Position numbers and translations under genes: made by a program
Shown here: in pieces, positions 1-8,930 of the stretch
Layout: every line of letters begins with the position of its first letter
Position numbering within the stretch: the stretch's first letter is position 1
DNA from: an uncultured Clostridia bacterium
Lineage (GTDB): Bacteria > Bacillota > Clostridia > UMGS1810
Direction: 5' to 3'
Assembly: GCA_934463165.1 (NCBI GenBank)
Contig: CAKSJG010000025.1
Coordinates: forward strand, 1-40,573
Length of the DNA stretch: 40,573 bases
The notes under the pieces: model-generated
What the model was told of the DNA's origin: nothing
The model's database searches: none
Seen by the model: the letters and a program-made list of their open reading frames with translations, nothing else

Positions 1-136
1 TTTCGTTAAAAGCTTTTCGCTTCAACTCAATTCTCTTTAACGAGAACCTCTCATACTGTTCATTTTTCAAAGATCAAACCGTCGTCTGTTTTTCAAGCGA
101 CTTGATTATTTTACCACAACAAAAAACAATTGTCAA
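1..136 (-). promoter_or_regulatory. Promoter and boxA leader of a stable-RNA (probably rRNA) operon running off the left edge
   Basis: Read on the minus strand there is a perfect -35 TTGACA (131-136), a 17-base spacer and a -10 TAAAAT (108-113). Upstream lies an A/T-tract region (about 138-180) that looks like an UP element. Downstream, TGATCTTTGAAAAA (63-76) matches the boxA antitermination element of Firmicute rRNA leaders. No coding frame is apparent between the promoter and the edge. The rRNA genes themselves are outside the window, so a tRNA operon is also possible. The promoter and boxA are seen directly; the rRNA assignment is inferred. Confidence 0.72.
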
Positions 137-173
137 GACTTTTTTTAAAAATTTTTAAAAATTTTTTGATTTT

Positions 174-2090
174 TTAAAAATCACCGTTTTCAAGCAGATT
201 ACTGAGTTCCTCCCAGCTCTCATAAAGCTTAGCAAGAAGCACTTCCGTTTCCTGACTTTCTTTATAAAGTTCGCTTACTTTGCCGTAATCAGAACCTGCA
301 TCGGCTATAGCCGCTTTGATTTTATCATTTTTTTGCTCTGCATCGGAAATTTCATCTTCACATATCTTCAATTTCTTTTCAAGATTTCTCTTGTTTGCGG
401 CTTTTCGTTTTTCATTTTCATACGCGGACGCAGAATTGACCTTTTTAACCGATTCTTTGTCACTGCGGACGATTTCCGACAGATTTTTTGCTTCAAGATA
501 AGAATCATAGTTCCCATCGTACGATGTTATTCCGTCAGATGTGAGTTCGAGTATTCTGTCTGCGGTTTTATTAAGAAAATACCTGTCATGCGAAACAAGA
601 ATTACGCTGCCTTCAAAATTTTTAACCGCCGCGTCAAGCGCTTCTTTAGACGGCAGATCAAGATGATTCGTCGGTTCGTCCAAAAGCATTGTATTTGCTT
701 TTTGAAGCATTATAACCAAAAGCATGAGCCGAGCACGCTCACCTCCGCTGAGAAGAGAAACTTCTTTATATACGTCGTCGTTTGTAAAAAGCACCGTGCC
801 GAGAAGTGTTCTGACTTCGGATTCATCCATACGCGGAAAACGGTCCCAGATTTCATTTAAAACCGTTTTGTTTTCATGCAAAAGCTTCTGTTCCTGGTCA
901 TAAAAGCTGATGTTCGTGTTTTTTCCGAATTCAAAGAAACCGTTATACGTCTTGTTTATTCCGATAAGTGTTTTTAAAAGAGTTGATTTACCTATGCCGT
1001 TTGCACCTACAATTGCAACCTTTTCACCGCGTTTTACCTCAAATGTAATATTATCGGCAATTATTTTACTCCCGTCACCGACCGCAAGCTCAAGGTTTTC
1101 ACATTCAAGCACGTCCTTATAGGACGGATATTCTATATCAAAATTAAATTTACATTCCTTGCTGTATAATACGGGTTTTTCCAAAACCTCCATACGATCT
1201 ATTGCTTTCTGCTTGCTTTTTGCCATTTTTGCAGTGGAAGCGCGCACTCTGTTGCGTTCAACATAATCTTCAAGTTTTTGTATCTCGGCATTTTGCTGTT
1301 CATAGTGCTTCATGGCGATTTCATAATTTTTCTTTTTTTCGTCAAGATACGCGCTGTAATTTCCGCTGTATTTAACCGCAGTACCGCGTTCTATTTCATA
1401 TATGCAATCCGACACGGAATCAAGAAAGTATCTGTCATGCGAAACGGCAATAACTATTCCCCTGTATGATTTAAGATACATTTCAAGCCACTGCATGGTC
1501 CTGAAGTCCAAATGGTTTGTCGGCTCGTCAAGAAGAAGCACTCCGGGATGCCTTAAAAGTAATTTTGCAAATGCAAACTTTGTCTTTTCTCCCCCGCTGA
1601 GAGTGGAAACTTTTGTTTTTTCAAGATCAAATCTGTCGAATCCCATTCCGTTTATAACGGTTTTTACCGTAGTTTGTATGTCAAAACCGCCTTTTGCGTC
1701 AAAACGTGCCGAAGCACTTGCATACGCTTTCATGAGGCGCTCCGCCTCTTCTTCATCACTGTTATGAGACATTTTATTTTCCAATTCTCTCATTTCGTTT
1801 TCCAGTGTATTGACGTCCGCAAATATGGTGTCAATTTCTTCCGACATTGTGTTTTCACTATCGGCAATTGCGGTCTGCTTTAAAAATCCTATCTCAGCAT
1901 CTTTGGGTGTGAAAATGCTTCCGCTGTCATACTTGAGTTCACCGGATATTATTTTTAAAAGCGTGGTTTTTCCTGCTCCGTTTGCACCTATAAGCCCAAC
2001 TTTTTGATTGTCGGATATTGTCATTGATATATTTTCGAGTATTGTATCGGTGCCGAAACTTTTAGACACCGCCTGTATCTGCATCGGCAT
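174..2090 (-). CDS. ABC-F family ATPase (YdiF/Uup-like ribosome-associated protein)
   Basis: This protein of 638 residues has two tandem ATP-binding cassettes and no membrane segments, which defines the ABC-F class of ribosome-acting ATPases. Domain 1 has Walker A GANGAGKTT, signature LSGGEKTK and Walker B LLLDEPTNHLD. Domain 2 has GANGIGKST, LSGGERARL and MLLDEPTNHLD. A charged linker rich in K, E and Q (about residues 245-310) and a coiled-coil-like C-terminal tail (about 545-630) are typical of the YdiF/Uup branch. The start is supported by AAGGGAGA eight bases upstream and overlaps the end of the comF-type gene by 29 bases, so translation is probably coupled. Family members act on the translating ribosome in the cytoplasm; whether this one is a housekeeping factor or gives antibiotic protection cannot be told from sequence. 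Confidence 0.93.
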   Translation of the reverse strand: MPMQIQAVSKSFGTDTILENISMTISDNQKVGLIGANGAGKTTLLKIISGELKYDSGSIFTPKDAEIGFLKQTAIADSENTMSEEIDTIFADVNTLENEMRELENKMSHNSDEEEAERLMKAYASASARFDAKGGFDIQTTVKTVINGMGFDRFDLEKTKVSTLSGGEKTKFAFAKLLLRHPGVLLLDEPTNHLDFRTMQWLEMYLKSYRGIVIAVSHDRYFLDSVSDCIYEIERGTAVKYSGNYSAYLDEKKKNYEIAMKHYEQQNAEIQKLEDYVERNRVRASTAKMAKSKQKAIDRMEVLEKPVLYSKECKFNFDIEYPSYKDVLECENLELAVGDGSKIIADNITFEVKRGEKVAIVGANGIGKSTLLKTLIGINKTYNGFFEFGKNTNISFYDQEQKLLHENKTVLNEIWDRFPRMDESEVRTLLGTVLFTNDDVYKEVSLLSGGERARLMLLVIMLQKANTMLLDEPTNHLDLPSKEALDAAVKNFEGSVILVSHDRYFLNKTADRILELTSDGITSYDGNYDSYLEAKNLSEIVRSDKESVKKVNSASAYENEKRKAANKRNLEKKLKICEDEISDAEQKNDKIKAAIADAGSDYGKVSELYKESQETEVLLAKLYESWEELSNLLENGDF

Positions 2091-2775
2091 TTTTGGTATC
2101 TCCCTTCATTTCTGTATAACAAGCTGTCAAAACGGTAATGTGTGCGCATCCGTAAGACTTAAGTATCCGAGAACACTCATTTGTTGTAGCTCCGCTCGTA
2201 TAAATATCATCGACAAGAATTATGTTTTTGCCGAATATATCGTAGGCTGTTACATTCAGAGTTATACTGTCTCTTATGCTGAGTCTCCTCATGGAATAAC
2301 CCATTGAACTCAGCGGTTTGATATCTCTGATTTTAACAAGCAGATCAGGTATAACTTCAATACCCGTAAGCTCACCTATGCGGCGGGCTATAAGCTCGGA
2401 CTGATTATAGTTTCTGTCTCTGTTCGGATGCATCGGAACGGGACAGATTATGCAATCTTCTTTTAAAAAGCTCCGATCTCTTATCTTTCCATATACTGCG
2501 TCCGCAAAGGTTTTGTAAAGATATTTTTTTGAACGGAATTTATATTCGGCCATAGAATTTCTGACATAACCTTCATACGGCAGTGCACACACGGCTTCAT
2601 CATAGCATTTCCCGTCATTCACAATAAATTTACCGAAGCCGACAAGTTTATCGCGGCAGTCAAGACATATACAAACATTACTGCCGATGTTTACAAAACA
2701 ATTGCATATTATGCATCTTCGCGGAGCAATTATATCGCAAAACACATCACCGAGCTTTAAAATGATCTTTTTCAT
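2062..2775 (-). CDS. comFC: ComF family protein (phosphoribosyltransferase-fold, competence-associated)
   Basis: The protein has an N-terminal zinc-ribbon-like cluster (CIICNCF then CICLDC), a middle region with PVPMHPNRDRNYNQSE and a PRPP-binding loop ILVDDIYTSGATT near the C-terminus. This is the ComFC/GntX arrangement, a phosphoribosyltransferase fold linked to DNA uptake. I place the start at 2775 because the product then begins MKKIILKLGDVF, directly before the zinc motif as in relatives, and lies just past the recD2 stop. The frame is open upstream to 2841, and no strong ribosome binding site decides between 2775, 2799 and 2841. It sits in an operon between recD2 and the ABC-F gene. Confidence 0.86.
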   Translation of the reverse strand: MKKIILKLGDVFCDIIAPRRCIICNCFVNIGSNVCICLDCRDKLVGFGKFIVNDGKCYDEAVCALPYEGYVRNSMAEYKFRSKKYLYKTFADAVYGKIRDRSFLKEDCIICPVPMHPNRDRNYNQSELIARRIGELTGIEVIPDLLVKIRDIKPLSSMGYSMRRLSIRDSITLNVTAYDIFGKNIILVDDIYTSGATTNECSRILKSYGCAHITVLTACYTEMKGDTKNADADTGGV

Positions 2776-2782
2776 TCTGTTT

Positions 2783-4987
2783 TTATCCGTAAAATTCATT
2801 GTACAGTTTTTCAGTGAGACCGGAATACCTTTTATCTTCATGATTATTATTTACCATCTTTTCTATAATTGAATTTCTGCCCACAAGAACGACAAGCTTT
2901 CTTGCTCTTGTAACACCGGTATAAAACAAATTTCTGTTCAAAAGCATACCCGGGGCAGGATACATAGGCATTATAACAACAGGAAATTCACTGCCCTGAC
3001 TTTTATGAACGGTAATACAGTATGCCAAAGAAAGCTCAGCAAGATCTTTTTGTTCATACACAACGCGCTTATCGTCATAAATAACGGTAACCGTGCGAAA
3101 ATCATCATTTATTTCTTCTATATAACCGACATCACCGTTAAATATTCCCATTCCGTGCGCATCGGTAGTTGTATCCTTCCACTCTATATTATAGTTATTT
3201 TTTATCTGCATAACCTTATCGCCCTCACGAAATATTATATCACCGTATTTCTTTTCTTTTTTTGAAGGAGATGCCGGATTCAGCAGATTTTGCAGCACAT
3301 CGTTTAATCTGACTGTTCCGGTTATACCCTTTTTTGTGGGAGAAAGAACCTGTATATCAAAAGAATCAAAGCCGTACTTGTCTTTAAGCCTGTCATGGCA
3401 AAGCTCGCATATATACCGAGCCCCGAAATCGGGATTGTCAACAGATGCAAAATAAAAGTCGGTATCCTCACTGTTGCACACAGGATATTCCCCGCTGTTA
3501 ATGGCATGAGCATTTTTTACAATCATACTTTTTTGTGCCTGGCGAAATATCTCATTAAGTTTTATTACGCTGACGGCAGAGCTTGAAATTATATCATGCA
3601 AAACATTTCCTGCACCGACAGACGGAAGCTGATTTACGTCACCGACAAGAACAAGTCTTGTGCCGGGGCGCGCTGCATGAAGAAGGCTGTCCATAAGCAC
3701 TATATCAACCATGGACATCTCATCTACAATTATTACATCGGCATCTATAGGGTCACTCTCGTCATGAATACAATTAATATCATCGGATTCCGAAAAGCTC
3801 ACCTCCAGAAGCCTGTGTATGGTTTTGGCCTCCATACTGCATACCTGACTCATTCTTTTTGCTGCGCGTCCCGTGGGTGCCGTCAATACAACTTTCATTC
3901 CGATCGATTCCATCATATCGATTATTGCATTTATTATTGTTGTTTTTCCCGTTCCCGGGCCGCCCGTTATAACCATAACGCTTTTTTGCATGGCACATTT
4001 TATTGCTTCACGCTGAAGAGCTGCAAAATGAATTGAATTTTTTCCTTCTACAATATCAATCTGCTTATCTATATTTATATCGTCAAGTTCATATTGCTTT
4101 TTGCACAGTGCTGCAAGCTTTTGACTTACATACTGCTCATATTCGTAATATTCGTAAAGATATATATTTTTTTCTCCGTTTTTTTCTTCACATTTACATG
4201 ACATTACAGTACACAGATAATCTATGTAGGGACCGAGCCTTTCAGTGGGTATTCCGACGATTTGACTGCATGTATTCGACAGAATATCATACGGCAGAAA
4301 TGTATGTCCGTATTGAAGCGCCCATCGGAGCGCATATATTACTCCGGCACAGACGCGGTTTTCATCATCGGGTAATATCCCGTTTTCAGCCGCTATTTCA
4401 TCAGCCTTTTTAAAGCTTATTCCGTAGTCGGCATCACAGAGCAAATACGGATTTGCCAAAACCGCCTTTTTAGACAGCAGCTTGTGTTTTCTGTAAATCT
4501 TCATGCATACATTGGAAGATATACCGTATTTATGCAAAAACATAAACAACTCAGAAGTGCCGAGATTTTCGTTGAAATTTTTTGTGATAAGACATGCCTT
4601 GGCAAGAGAAATTCCGCTTATCTCAGCAACCTTTTCCGGTGATTCCGATATTACATTGAGGGATTCCTCTCCGAATTTTTCCACAATTTTTTTTGCGGTT
4701 GCTCCTCTTACACCCTTTATTATACCGGATGACAAATACCTTTCGATTTCTTCGGCAGTTGTCGGCATTCGTTTTTCATACATCTCAACCTTAAACTGCT
4801 CTCCGTATGACGGGTGCTCCGTCCATGAGCCCGTAATGGTAACATTCTCACCTTCATTAATTCCGAAAAGCGTACCGACAGCTATAAATTCATCCGTATC
4901 GTTTTCTATTCTTACAACAGCATAACCGTTATCTTCATTTTTAAATATTACATCGGTCACTTGCCCGCTGATTTCCGTATTCTGCAT
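2783..4987 (-). CDS. recD2: RecD2-type ATP-dependent DNA helicase
   Basis: The 734-residue length is normal for RecD2, the SF1B 5'-3' helicase of bacteria that lack a RecBC partner. An N-terminal OB-like segment (SGQVTDVIFKNEDNGYAVVRI) is followed by helix-hairpin-helix material (AEISGISLAKA), Walker A GGPGTGKTT (about residue 345), Walker B VDEMSMVD, the motif LVGDVNQLPSVGAG and a C-terminal UvrD-like segment TVHKSQGSEFPVV. The start is fixed by the ribosome binding site GGAGGTGA (4992-4999), a perfect anti-16S match. It is the first gene of a minus-strand operon with comF and the ABC-F gene. It acts in DNA repair and recombination. Confidence 0.96.
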   Translation of the reverse strand: MQNTEISGQVTDVIFKNEDNGYAVVRIENDTDEFIAVGTLFGINEGENVTITGSWTEHPSYGEQFKVEMYEKRMPTTAEEIERYLSSGIIKGVRGATAKKIVEKFGEESLNVISESPEKVAEISGISLAKACLITKNFNENLGTSELFMFLHKYGISSNVCMKIYRKHKLLSKKAVLANPYLLCDADYGISFKKADEIAAENGILPDDENRVCAGVIYALRWALQYGHTFLPYDILSNTCSQIVGIPTERLGPYIDYLCTVMSCKCEEKNGEKNIYLYEYYEYEQYVSQKLAALCKKQYELDDINIDKQIDIVEGKNSIHFAALQREAIKCAMQKSVMVITGGPGTGKTTIINAIIDMMESIGMKVVLTAPTGRAAKRMSQVCSMEAKTIHRLLEVSFSESDDINCIHDESDPIDADVIIVDEMSMVDIVLMDSLLHAARPGTRLVLVGDVNQLPSVGAGNVLHDIISSSAVSVIKLNEIFRQAQKSMIVKNAHAINSGEYPVCNSEDTDFYFASVDNPDFGARYICELCHDRLKDKYGFDSFDIQVLSPTKKGITGTVRLNDVLQNLLNPASPSKKEKKYGDIIFREGDKVMQIKNNYNIEWKDTTTDAHGMGIFNGDVGYIEEINDDFRTVTVIYDDKRVVYEQKDLAELSLAYCITVHKSQGSEFPVVIMPMYPAPGMLLNRNLFYTGVTRARKLVVLVGRNSIIEKMVNNNHEDKRYSGLTEKLYNEFYG

Positions 4988-5023
4988 CCCGTCACCTCCG
5001 TTTTCGAATTAAGCATATCATAT

Positions 5024-5052
5024 ATTATACACATTTATGCGAAATATGTCAA
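5024..5052 (-). promoter_or_regulatory. Promoter of the recD2 operon
   Basis: On the minus strand: -35 TTGACA (5047-5052), a 17-base spacer and -10 TATAAT (5024-5029), both hexamers at consensus, about 37 bases upstream of the recD2 start. Confidence 0.85.
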
Positions 5053-5089
5053 ACACTCTTTACAAATGTTTTTCAAATAAAATTTTGTG

Positions 5090-5118
5090 TTGCAATTATT
5101 CTTATAATATTGTATAAT
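5090..5118 (+). promoter_or_regulatory. Promoter of the yfcE-birA operon
   Basis: -35 TTGCAA (5090-5095), a 17-base spacer and -10 TATAAT (5113-5118). It is divergent from the recD2 promoter, the two -35 boxes being about 40 bases apart. Confidence 0.75.
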
Positions 5119-5179
5119 ATATTCGGGTAATATCAGCTGCGATGTTTTATCCGAATACCAACGAAAGAATGTTTTGAAC

Positions 5180-5656
5180 ATGAAAATACTTGTAATAAGC
5201 GACACTCATGGGTATACGGCAAATGCCGAAAAACTTATTAAAAACGGAGACTTTGATTACTGCATTCATTTGGGAGACATGGCAGATGACTGCATAAAGC
5301 TGCAGACCATATTTCCGAAACAAAAATTTATTTTTGCAAGGGGGAATAACGAATTTTATCTTACGGATGATTCGCTTTTTCCTTATGAACGGATATTTAC
5401 ACTGGAAAATGTAAAGTTTTTTATATGTCACGGACATAAATATAATGTAAAGCTCAGCACATCGCTGTTAAAATCAAAAGCCTTAGATGAAAATGCCGAT
5501 ATTGCTTTATTCGGTCACACTCACAGTCCGATGACAGAAAACGACGGGAAAATTACTCTTATGAACCCCGGAAATATTTTCAGTTACGGTACAATAGAAA
5601 TTCATGACAAAAATGCTATGTGCGAAATTCACGATTTTTATGCAAAGGATGAATGA
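5180..5656 (+). CDS. YfcE/MJ0936-type metallophosphoesterase
   Basis: A small calcineurin-like phosphodiesterase of about 158 residues. Metal-binding motifs occur in the usual order: DTHG near the N-terminus, LGDMADD, GNNEF, CHGHKY and FGHTHSP. Family members hydrolyse phosphodiesters such as cyclic or model nucleotides in the cytoplasm; the natural substrate is usually unknown. I start at ATG 5180 (MKILVISDTHG), the family-typical beginning. An in-frame TTG at 5174 sits better relative to the weak GAAAG upstream, so the exact start is uncertain by two codons. The stop overlaps the birA start (ATGA at 5653-5656), so the two are translationally coupled. Confidence 0.9.
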   Translation: MKILVISDTHGYTANAEKLIKNGDFDYCIHLGDMADDCIKLQTIFPKQKFIFARGNNEFYLTDDSLFPYERIFTLENVKFFICHGHKYNVKLSTSLLKSKALDENADIALFGHTHSPMTENDGKITLMNPGNIFSYGTIEIHDKNAMCEIHDFYAKDE

Positions 5657-6480
5657 CTGTGGCGGACGGTATATGCGAAGTATATCGCAAAGATTTTGTT
5701 TTAAACGGAGACGAAGTTAATAAATACATCAAAAAAATAAACATCGGTTTTGTAAAAGAGCTGATATTTTTAGATGAAACCACATCCACATTTGATGAAA
5801 CCTACAGACTCAAGTGCCGAAACGGTGGTGTTGTCTGTACAAAACGACAAACAGCAGGCAGAGGAAGACTTGGAAGAAAATGGGAATCCGATAAAGGCGG
5901 AGTATATTTTTCGGTTCTCATTTCGGCAAAGAACAGAGCGGAAAATCTTTCGGCAATCACGGCAATCTGCGCAGCGGCAGTCAAAACGGCACTCGGCAAA
6001 TATACCGAATGTGCCATTAAGTGGCCTAATGATATCGTATCGGCAGATGGAAAAAAGCTGTGCGGAATACTTACAAAACTTAAAACAGAAGGCAACGAAA
6101 TCTCATCACTGGATATCGGAATAGGAATCAACGTTAACAACGAAAGCTTTTCGGATAAGTTAAAATACGGTACGTCACTTAAGATTATTCTGGAAAATTA
6201 TGTTAACGAAAACAAATTACTTGCCGAGGTTCTTGAACAAACAGGAATATTTTTAAACAAAAAAACCGAGGAAGCAATGCGGATTTATGCTCAAGCATGC
6301 ATAAATGTCGGCAGAGCCGTTCGTGCTCTCTCACCCGACGGAAAAGAAATATACAGAGGAATATGCGCCGGCATAAATCCCGATGCAACTCTAAAACTTA
6401 AAACCGAAGACGGAAAAGAAATGAACGTATGTTCGGGAGAATTTTCTGTGCGAGGAATATACGGAGAAAATTATGTATAA
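5653..6480 (+). CDS. birA: Biotin--[acetyl-CoA-carboxylase] ligase lacking the DNA-binding domain
   Basis: It attaches biotin to the biotin carrier of acetyl-CoA carboxylase or other carboxylases via biotinyl-AMP. The catalytic core shows the biotin/ATP loop GRGRLGRKW (about residue 71), KWPNDI and KLCGIL, followed by the C-terminal SH3-like cap. The 275 residues begin with about 35 residues resembling the linker of two-domain BirA (VLNGDEVNKYIKK...), but the N-terminal winged helix is absent. It therefore looks like a ligase only, not a biotin repressor. It overlaps both neighbours (4 bases upstream, 8 downstream), indicating an operon. Confidence 0.93.
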   Translation: MTVADGICEVYRKDFVLNGDEVNKYIKKINIGFVKELIFLDETTSTFDETYRLKCRNGGVVCTKRQTAGRGRLGRKWESDKGGVYFSVLISAKNRAENLSAITAICAAAVKTALGKYTECAIKWPNDIVSADGKKLCGILTKLKTEGNEISSLDIGIGINVNNESFSDKLKYGTSLKIILENYVNENKLLAEVLEQTGIFLNKKTEEAMRIYAQACINVGRAVRALSPDGKEIYRGICAGINPDATLKLKTEDGKEMNVCSGEFSVRGIYGENYV

Positions 6481-6958
6481 AGAAAAATTAAAATCACCTG
6501 TAAGTCCGATTGCGGCACTCGCAGCATGGATAATATTTTTGTGCCTGTTCAGGCTGCTTTGGGGAATAATACCCATTTTGTTTAATTTTAACGGTAGTGT
6601 AATTATCGGACAGGTTGTATCATATATATTAACAATAATATTCGGCTGGATTTTATATTCCGGATTCATGACCGAATTTGAAGTAACACTTTCGGAAAAA
6701 AAGCTTATATTTGAAAAGCATATTGCAAAAAGGACGGTCCTTATGCGCTCTGTTGCAGTCGAAAACATAAAGGATATCTATATTTCCGAAAATATCCGGA
6801 TTAAAGACTGCCAGAATTTTACCAGACCTTTTCAAAAGGAAAATACAGTTACCGTCACATTTGAGGACGGCGGCAAAACTTCTGCGGTAAAATTCAGACC
6901 GAGCAAAGAATTGACGGATAAATTAAAGAAACTGTCATGCAAAATAACGGAGGATTAA
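6473..6958 (+). CDS. Small two-segment membrane protein of unknown function
   Basis: This protein of 161 residues has two hydrophobic segments (about residues 14-38 and 43-66), then a soluble tail rich in beta-type residues (FEVTLSEKKLIFEKHIAKRTVLMRSVAVENIKDIYI...). The layout of a short membrane anchor plus a single beta-rich domain with a conserved-looking K-R-T-V-L-M pattern recalls bacterial PH-like (YdbS/YvbH-type) domains, but I cannot confirm the family. It overlaps birA by 8 bases and lies just ahead of the decarboxylase homologue, so it is co-transcribed with both. Confidence 0.7.
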   Translation: MYKEKLKSPVSPIAALAAWIIFLCLFRLLWGIIPILFNFNGSVIIGQVVSYILTIIFGWILYSGFMTEFEVTLSEKKLIFEKHIAKRTVLMRSVAVENIKDIYISENIRIKDCQNFTRPFQKENTVTVTFEDGGKTSAVKFRPSKELTDKLKKLSCKITED

Positions 6959-6960
6959 AA

Positions 6961-8415
6961 ATGAAACCACCCATTTATAACGGTTTAATGAAATATATAT
7001 CAAAACAACGCATACAATTTACCTACCCCGGTCATAAGGGGAAGGTCAGAATGCGTGCCGATACGCTGTGCAAATTTGACACACCGATTCTGGAAGATAC
7101 CGATGATATTTCAAATCCCAAAGGCTGTATTGCGGAAAGCGAAAATGTCATGGCGGATATCTACGGTTCGGGAAGATGCATGTATTTAAGCGGAGGCGTC
7201 AATGCCGGAATTTACGCATTGCTTGCCGCAACATGCAACGCCGGAGATAAGGTCATTGTCGACCCGGAATGCGGCAAGGCGATAATCAATGCCATAACCA
7301 TGCTTGCTCTTATCCCTGTATTTATATTAAGGAGCTATAATGCAAAATACGACATAAGAGGCGGAATATCGACCGATGAGCTTTATTCCGTTACCGGTGA
7401 TAACAGCGATGCAAAAGCAATGATTATTACATCGCCGACATATTACGGAGTGTGCACAAACATAAGAAAGGCCGCGGAGATTACACATGACAGAGGAATT
7501 ATGCTTTTTGTTGATGAATCACAGGGAGCGCATTTTAATTTTTCCGATAATCTGCCCGAAAGTGCAATTATGTGCGGAGCGGATGCCGTAGTCCAGAGCT
7601 GCGGAGAAACACTCGGAGCATTTCCGGGAAGTGGATTGCTTCATTTATGTTCCGGAGCACTTCATCCCGAAAACGTGAGAGAACAGCTTAACATGATTCA
7701 ATCCGGTTCCGACTCACGTTCAATGCTGTGCGCTCTTGAAAATGCCGTTTTTTACGCATTTGATAATTCAAAAAAAATGAATCTTATATTAAAAGAGCTT
7801 GAAAGAGGCAGGGAAATTATCAATTCAAGAAGTGACATACTTTGGTTCGCAAACGAATACAACAACGGATGTAATATTGATATTACCGATCCTACAAAAA
7901 TTGTTTTAAACTTCAAAAGAATGTCTATCAGTGCGGCAGATGCGGCAAAAATTCTTATTAACAAATACGGAATTGAACCGCTTTCCTATGATAATTCAAA
8001 TATTGTTTTTTCGGTTTCACTGTATAACAACCCTGCAGAGATACGAAAGCTGATAAATTCATGTATATCTATATCAAAGCTGGTGTCGTCTGCTCCGGCA
8101 GCGGCAAATGAACCGAATGATATTTTTGAAAACGAAAGCGCCGGCGAAGAAAGAATAACCGTAAATACTCTTCCGTATAAAGCATTTTACTGCAGCGGAG
8201 AGAAAATTTCTTATGAAGGAGCATCAGGCAGAATATGCCGCAAATGCGTATATGTCAATCCGCAGACGGTGCCTGTTATTGTTCCGGGAGAAAAAATTAC
8301 AGCATATCATATTGATAAAATATCAGAAATAATCTCATGCGGCGGAAATATAGGAGGTCTTGATGAAAACGGTTGTGTTGATGTCTTGACACTCAGTGAT
8401 TCATTTTACTATTAA
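6961..8415 (+). CDS. Orn/Lys/Arg decarboxylase-family protein, predicted PLP-less pseudoenzyme
   Basis: The 484-residue product matches the fold-type I arginine/lysine/ornithine decarboxylase family in full: YPGHKG near the N-terminus, the large PLP domain, and the C-terminal domain with GRICRKCVYVNPQTVPVIVPGE. The start at ATG 6961 has CGGAGGA six bases upstream; the frame is open back to 6937. The PLP site is not conserved. Where relatives have S-x-H-K-T, carrying the Schiff-base lysine, this gene encodes SCGET with Glu216 in the lysine position. The usual DEAHGAH reads DESQGAH, the CHKS segment reads ECGKA, and the T-Q after the lysine loop is P-G. The frame is intact and full length, so I infer a retained non-catalytic protein rather than a pseudogene. 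It is the last gene of its operon. Confidence 0.85.
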   Translation: MKPPIYNGLMKYISKQRIQFTYPGHKGKVRMRADTLCKFDTPILEDTDDISNPKGCIAESENVMADIYGSGRCMYLSGGVNAGIYALLAATCNAGDKVIVDPECGKAIINAITMLALIPVFILRSYNAKYDIRGGISTDELYSVTGDNSDAKAMIITSPTYYGVCTNIRKAAEITHDRGIMLFVDESQGAHFNFSDNLPESAIMCGADAVVQSCGETLGAFPGSGLLHLCSGALHPENVREQLNMIQSGSDSRSMLCALENAVFYAFDNSKKMNLILKELERGREIINSRSDILWFANEYNNGCNIDITDPTKIVLNFKRMSISAADAAKILINKYGIEPLSYDNSNIVFSVSLYNNPAEIRKLINSCISISKLVSSAPAAANEPNDIFENESAGEERITVNTLPYKAFYCSGEKISYEGASGRICRKCVYVNPQTVPVIVPGEKITAYHIDKISEIISCGGNIGGLDENGCVDVLTLSDSFYY

Positions 8416-8444
8416 TAATTATTTTTTAACTTTTATACTCTATG

Positions 8445-8485
8445 TTAAAGGGGCTGTCTTTTTAAGCGGAAGGCAGCCCCTTTAA
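8445..8485. terminator. Bidirectional hairpin terminator between convergent genes
   Basis: Stem TTAAAGGGGCTG (8445-8456) pairs perfectly with CAGCCCCTTTAA (8474-8485). It lies between the stop of the plus-strand decarboxylase homologue and the stop of the minus-strand XRE gene. U-rich stretches follow on both strands but are interrupted. Confidence 0.8.
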
Positions 8486-8492
8486 CAATTTA

Positions 8493-8804
8493 TTATTTAC
8501 GCACAAGACGGTTAATATGACTTAAAATCATTAATACGTCACTGTCATCCAATGATTTTAATCCATCAACAGCTTTTTGTATAAGCTCAGGTTGTCTCAT
8601 TTCATCATCAAAAAATTCCCTCGGTGTAATACCAAAGTATTCACATATTGCAAAAAATTCCTTAAAAGGAGGCAAAGACTTCCCAGATGATATATTATAA
8701 ACGTAGCTTCTGCTATGTCCTAAATCATAACTCATCTGATATTCCGAAACACCCTTCTTCAATCTTAACTGTGTTATTCTATCACGAACAAATTTTTCAT
8801 ACAT
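8493..8804 (-). CDS. XRE-family helix-turn-helix regulator
   Basis: This protein of 103 residues has an N-terminal HTH_3 domain (about residues 7-62): RDRITQLRLKKGVSEYQMSY, then GHSRSYVYNISSGKSLPP and the family-typical FFAICEYFGITPREFF. A short helical C-terminal tail (LIQKAVDGLKSLDDSDVLMIL) may serve dimerisation. AGGGTGAT precedes the ATG with normal spacing. It is transcribed away from the SLOG gene, with AT-rich inverted half-sites around that gene's promoter, so repression of the neighbour is the simplest idea. No ligand-binding domain is visible. Confidence 0.9.
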   Translation of the reverse strand: MYEKFVRDRITQLRLKKGVSEYQMSYDLGHSRSYVYNISSGKSLPPFKEFFAICEYFGITPREFFDDEMRQPELIQKAVDGLKSLDDSDVLMILSHINRLVRK

Positions 8805-8871
8805 ATAATCACCCTATTTTATTATAGTCCATAAGCAACGCATATTACTCCAAAAATATACGCTGTTTTTA

Positions 8872-8920
8872 TTGACATAACATATATCCGATGATATAAT
8901 ACCCTATATATTGGATATGT
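8872..8920 (+). promoter_or_regulatory. Extended -10 promoter with possible operator, SLOG gene
   Basis: -35 TTGACA (8872-8877), a 17-base spacer and an extended -10 TGATATAAT (8892-8900), predicted to be strong. Inverted half-sites ATCCGAT (8886-8892) and ATTGGAT (8910-8916) flank the -10, within the longer imperfect pair AACATATATCC and GGATATGTT. This is a plausible operator for the divergent XRE regulator. The predicted transcript start is about 100 bases before the start codon. Confidence 0.65.
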
Positions 8921-8930
8921 TATTATATTA

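Noticed and set aside
316..4925. Plus-strand frames opposite the ABC-F, comF and recD2 genes
   Set aside because: They are antisense shadows of genes with strong family motifs; none has a credible start.
5653..6480. Biotin repressor function for the BirA protein
   Set aside because: The N-terminal winged-helix domain is absent; only the ligase and cap domains are encoded.
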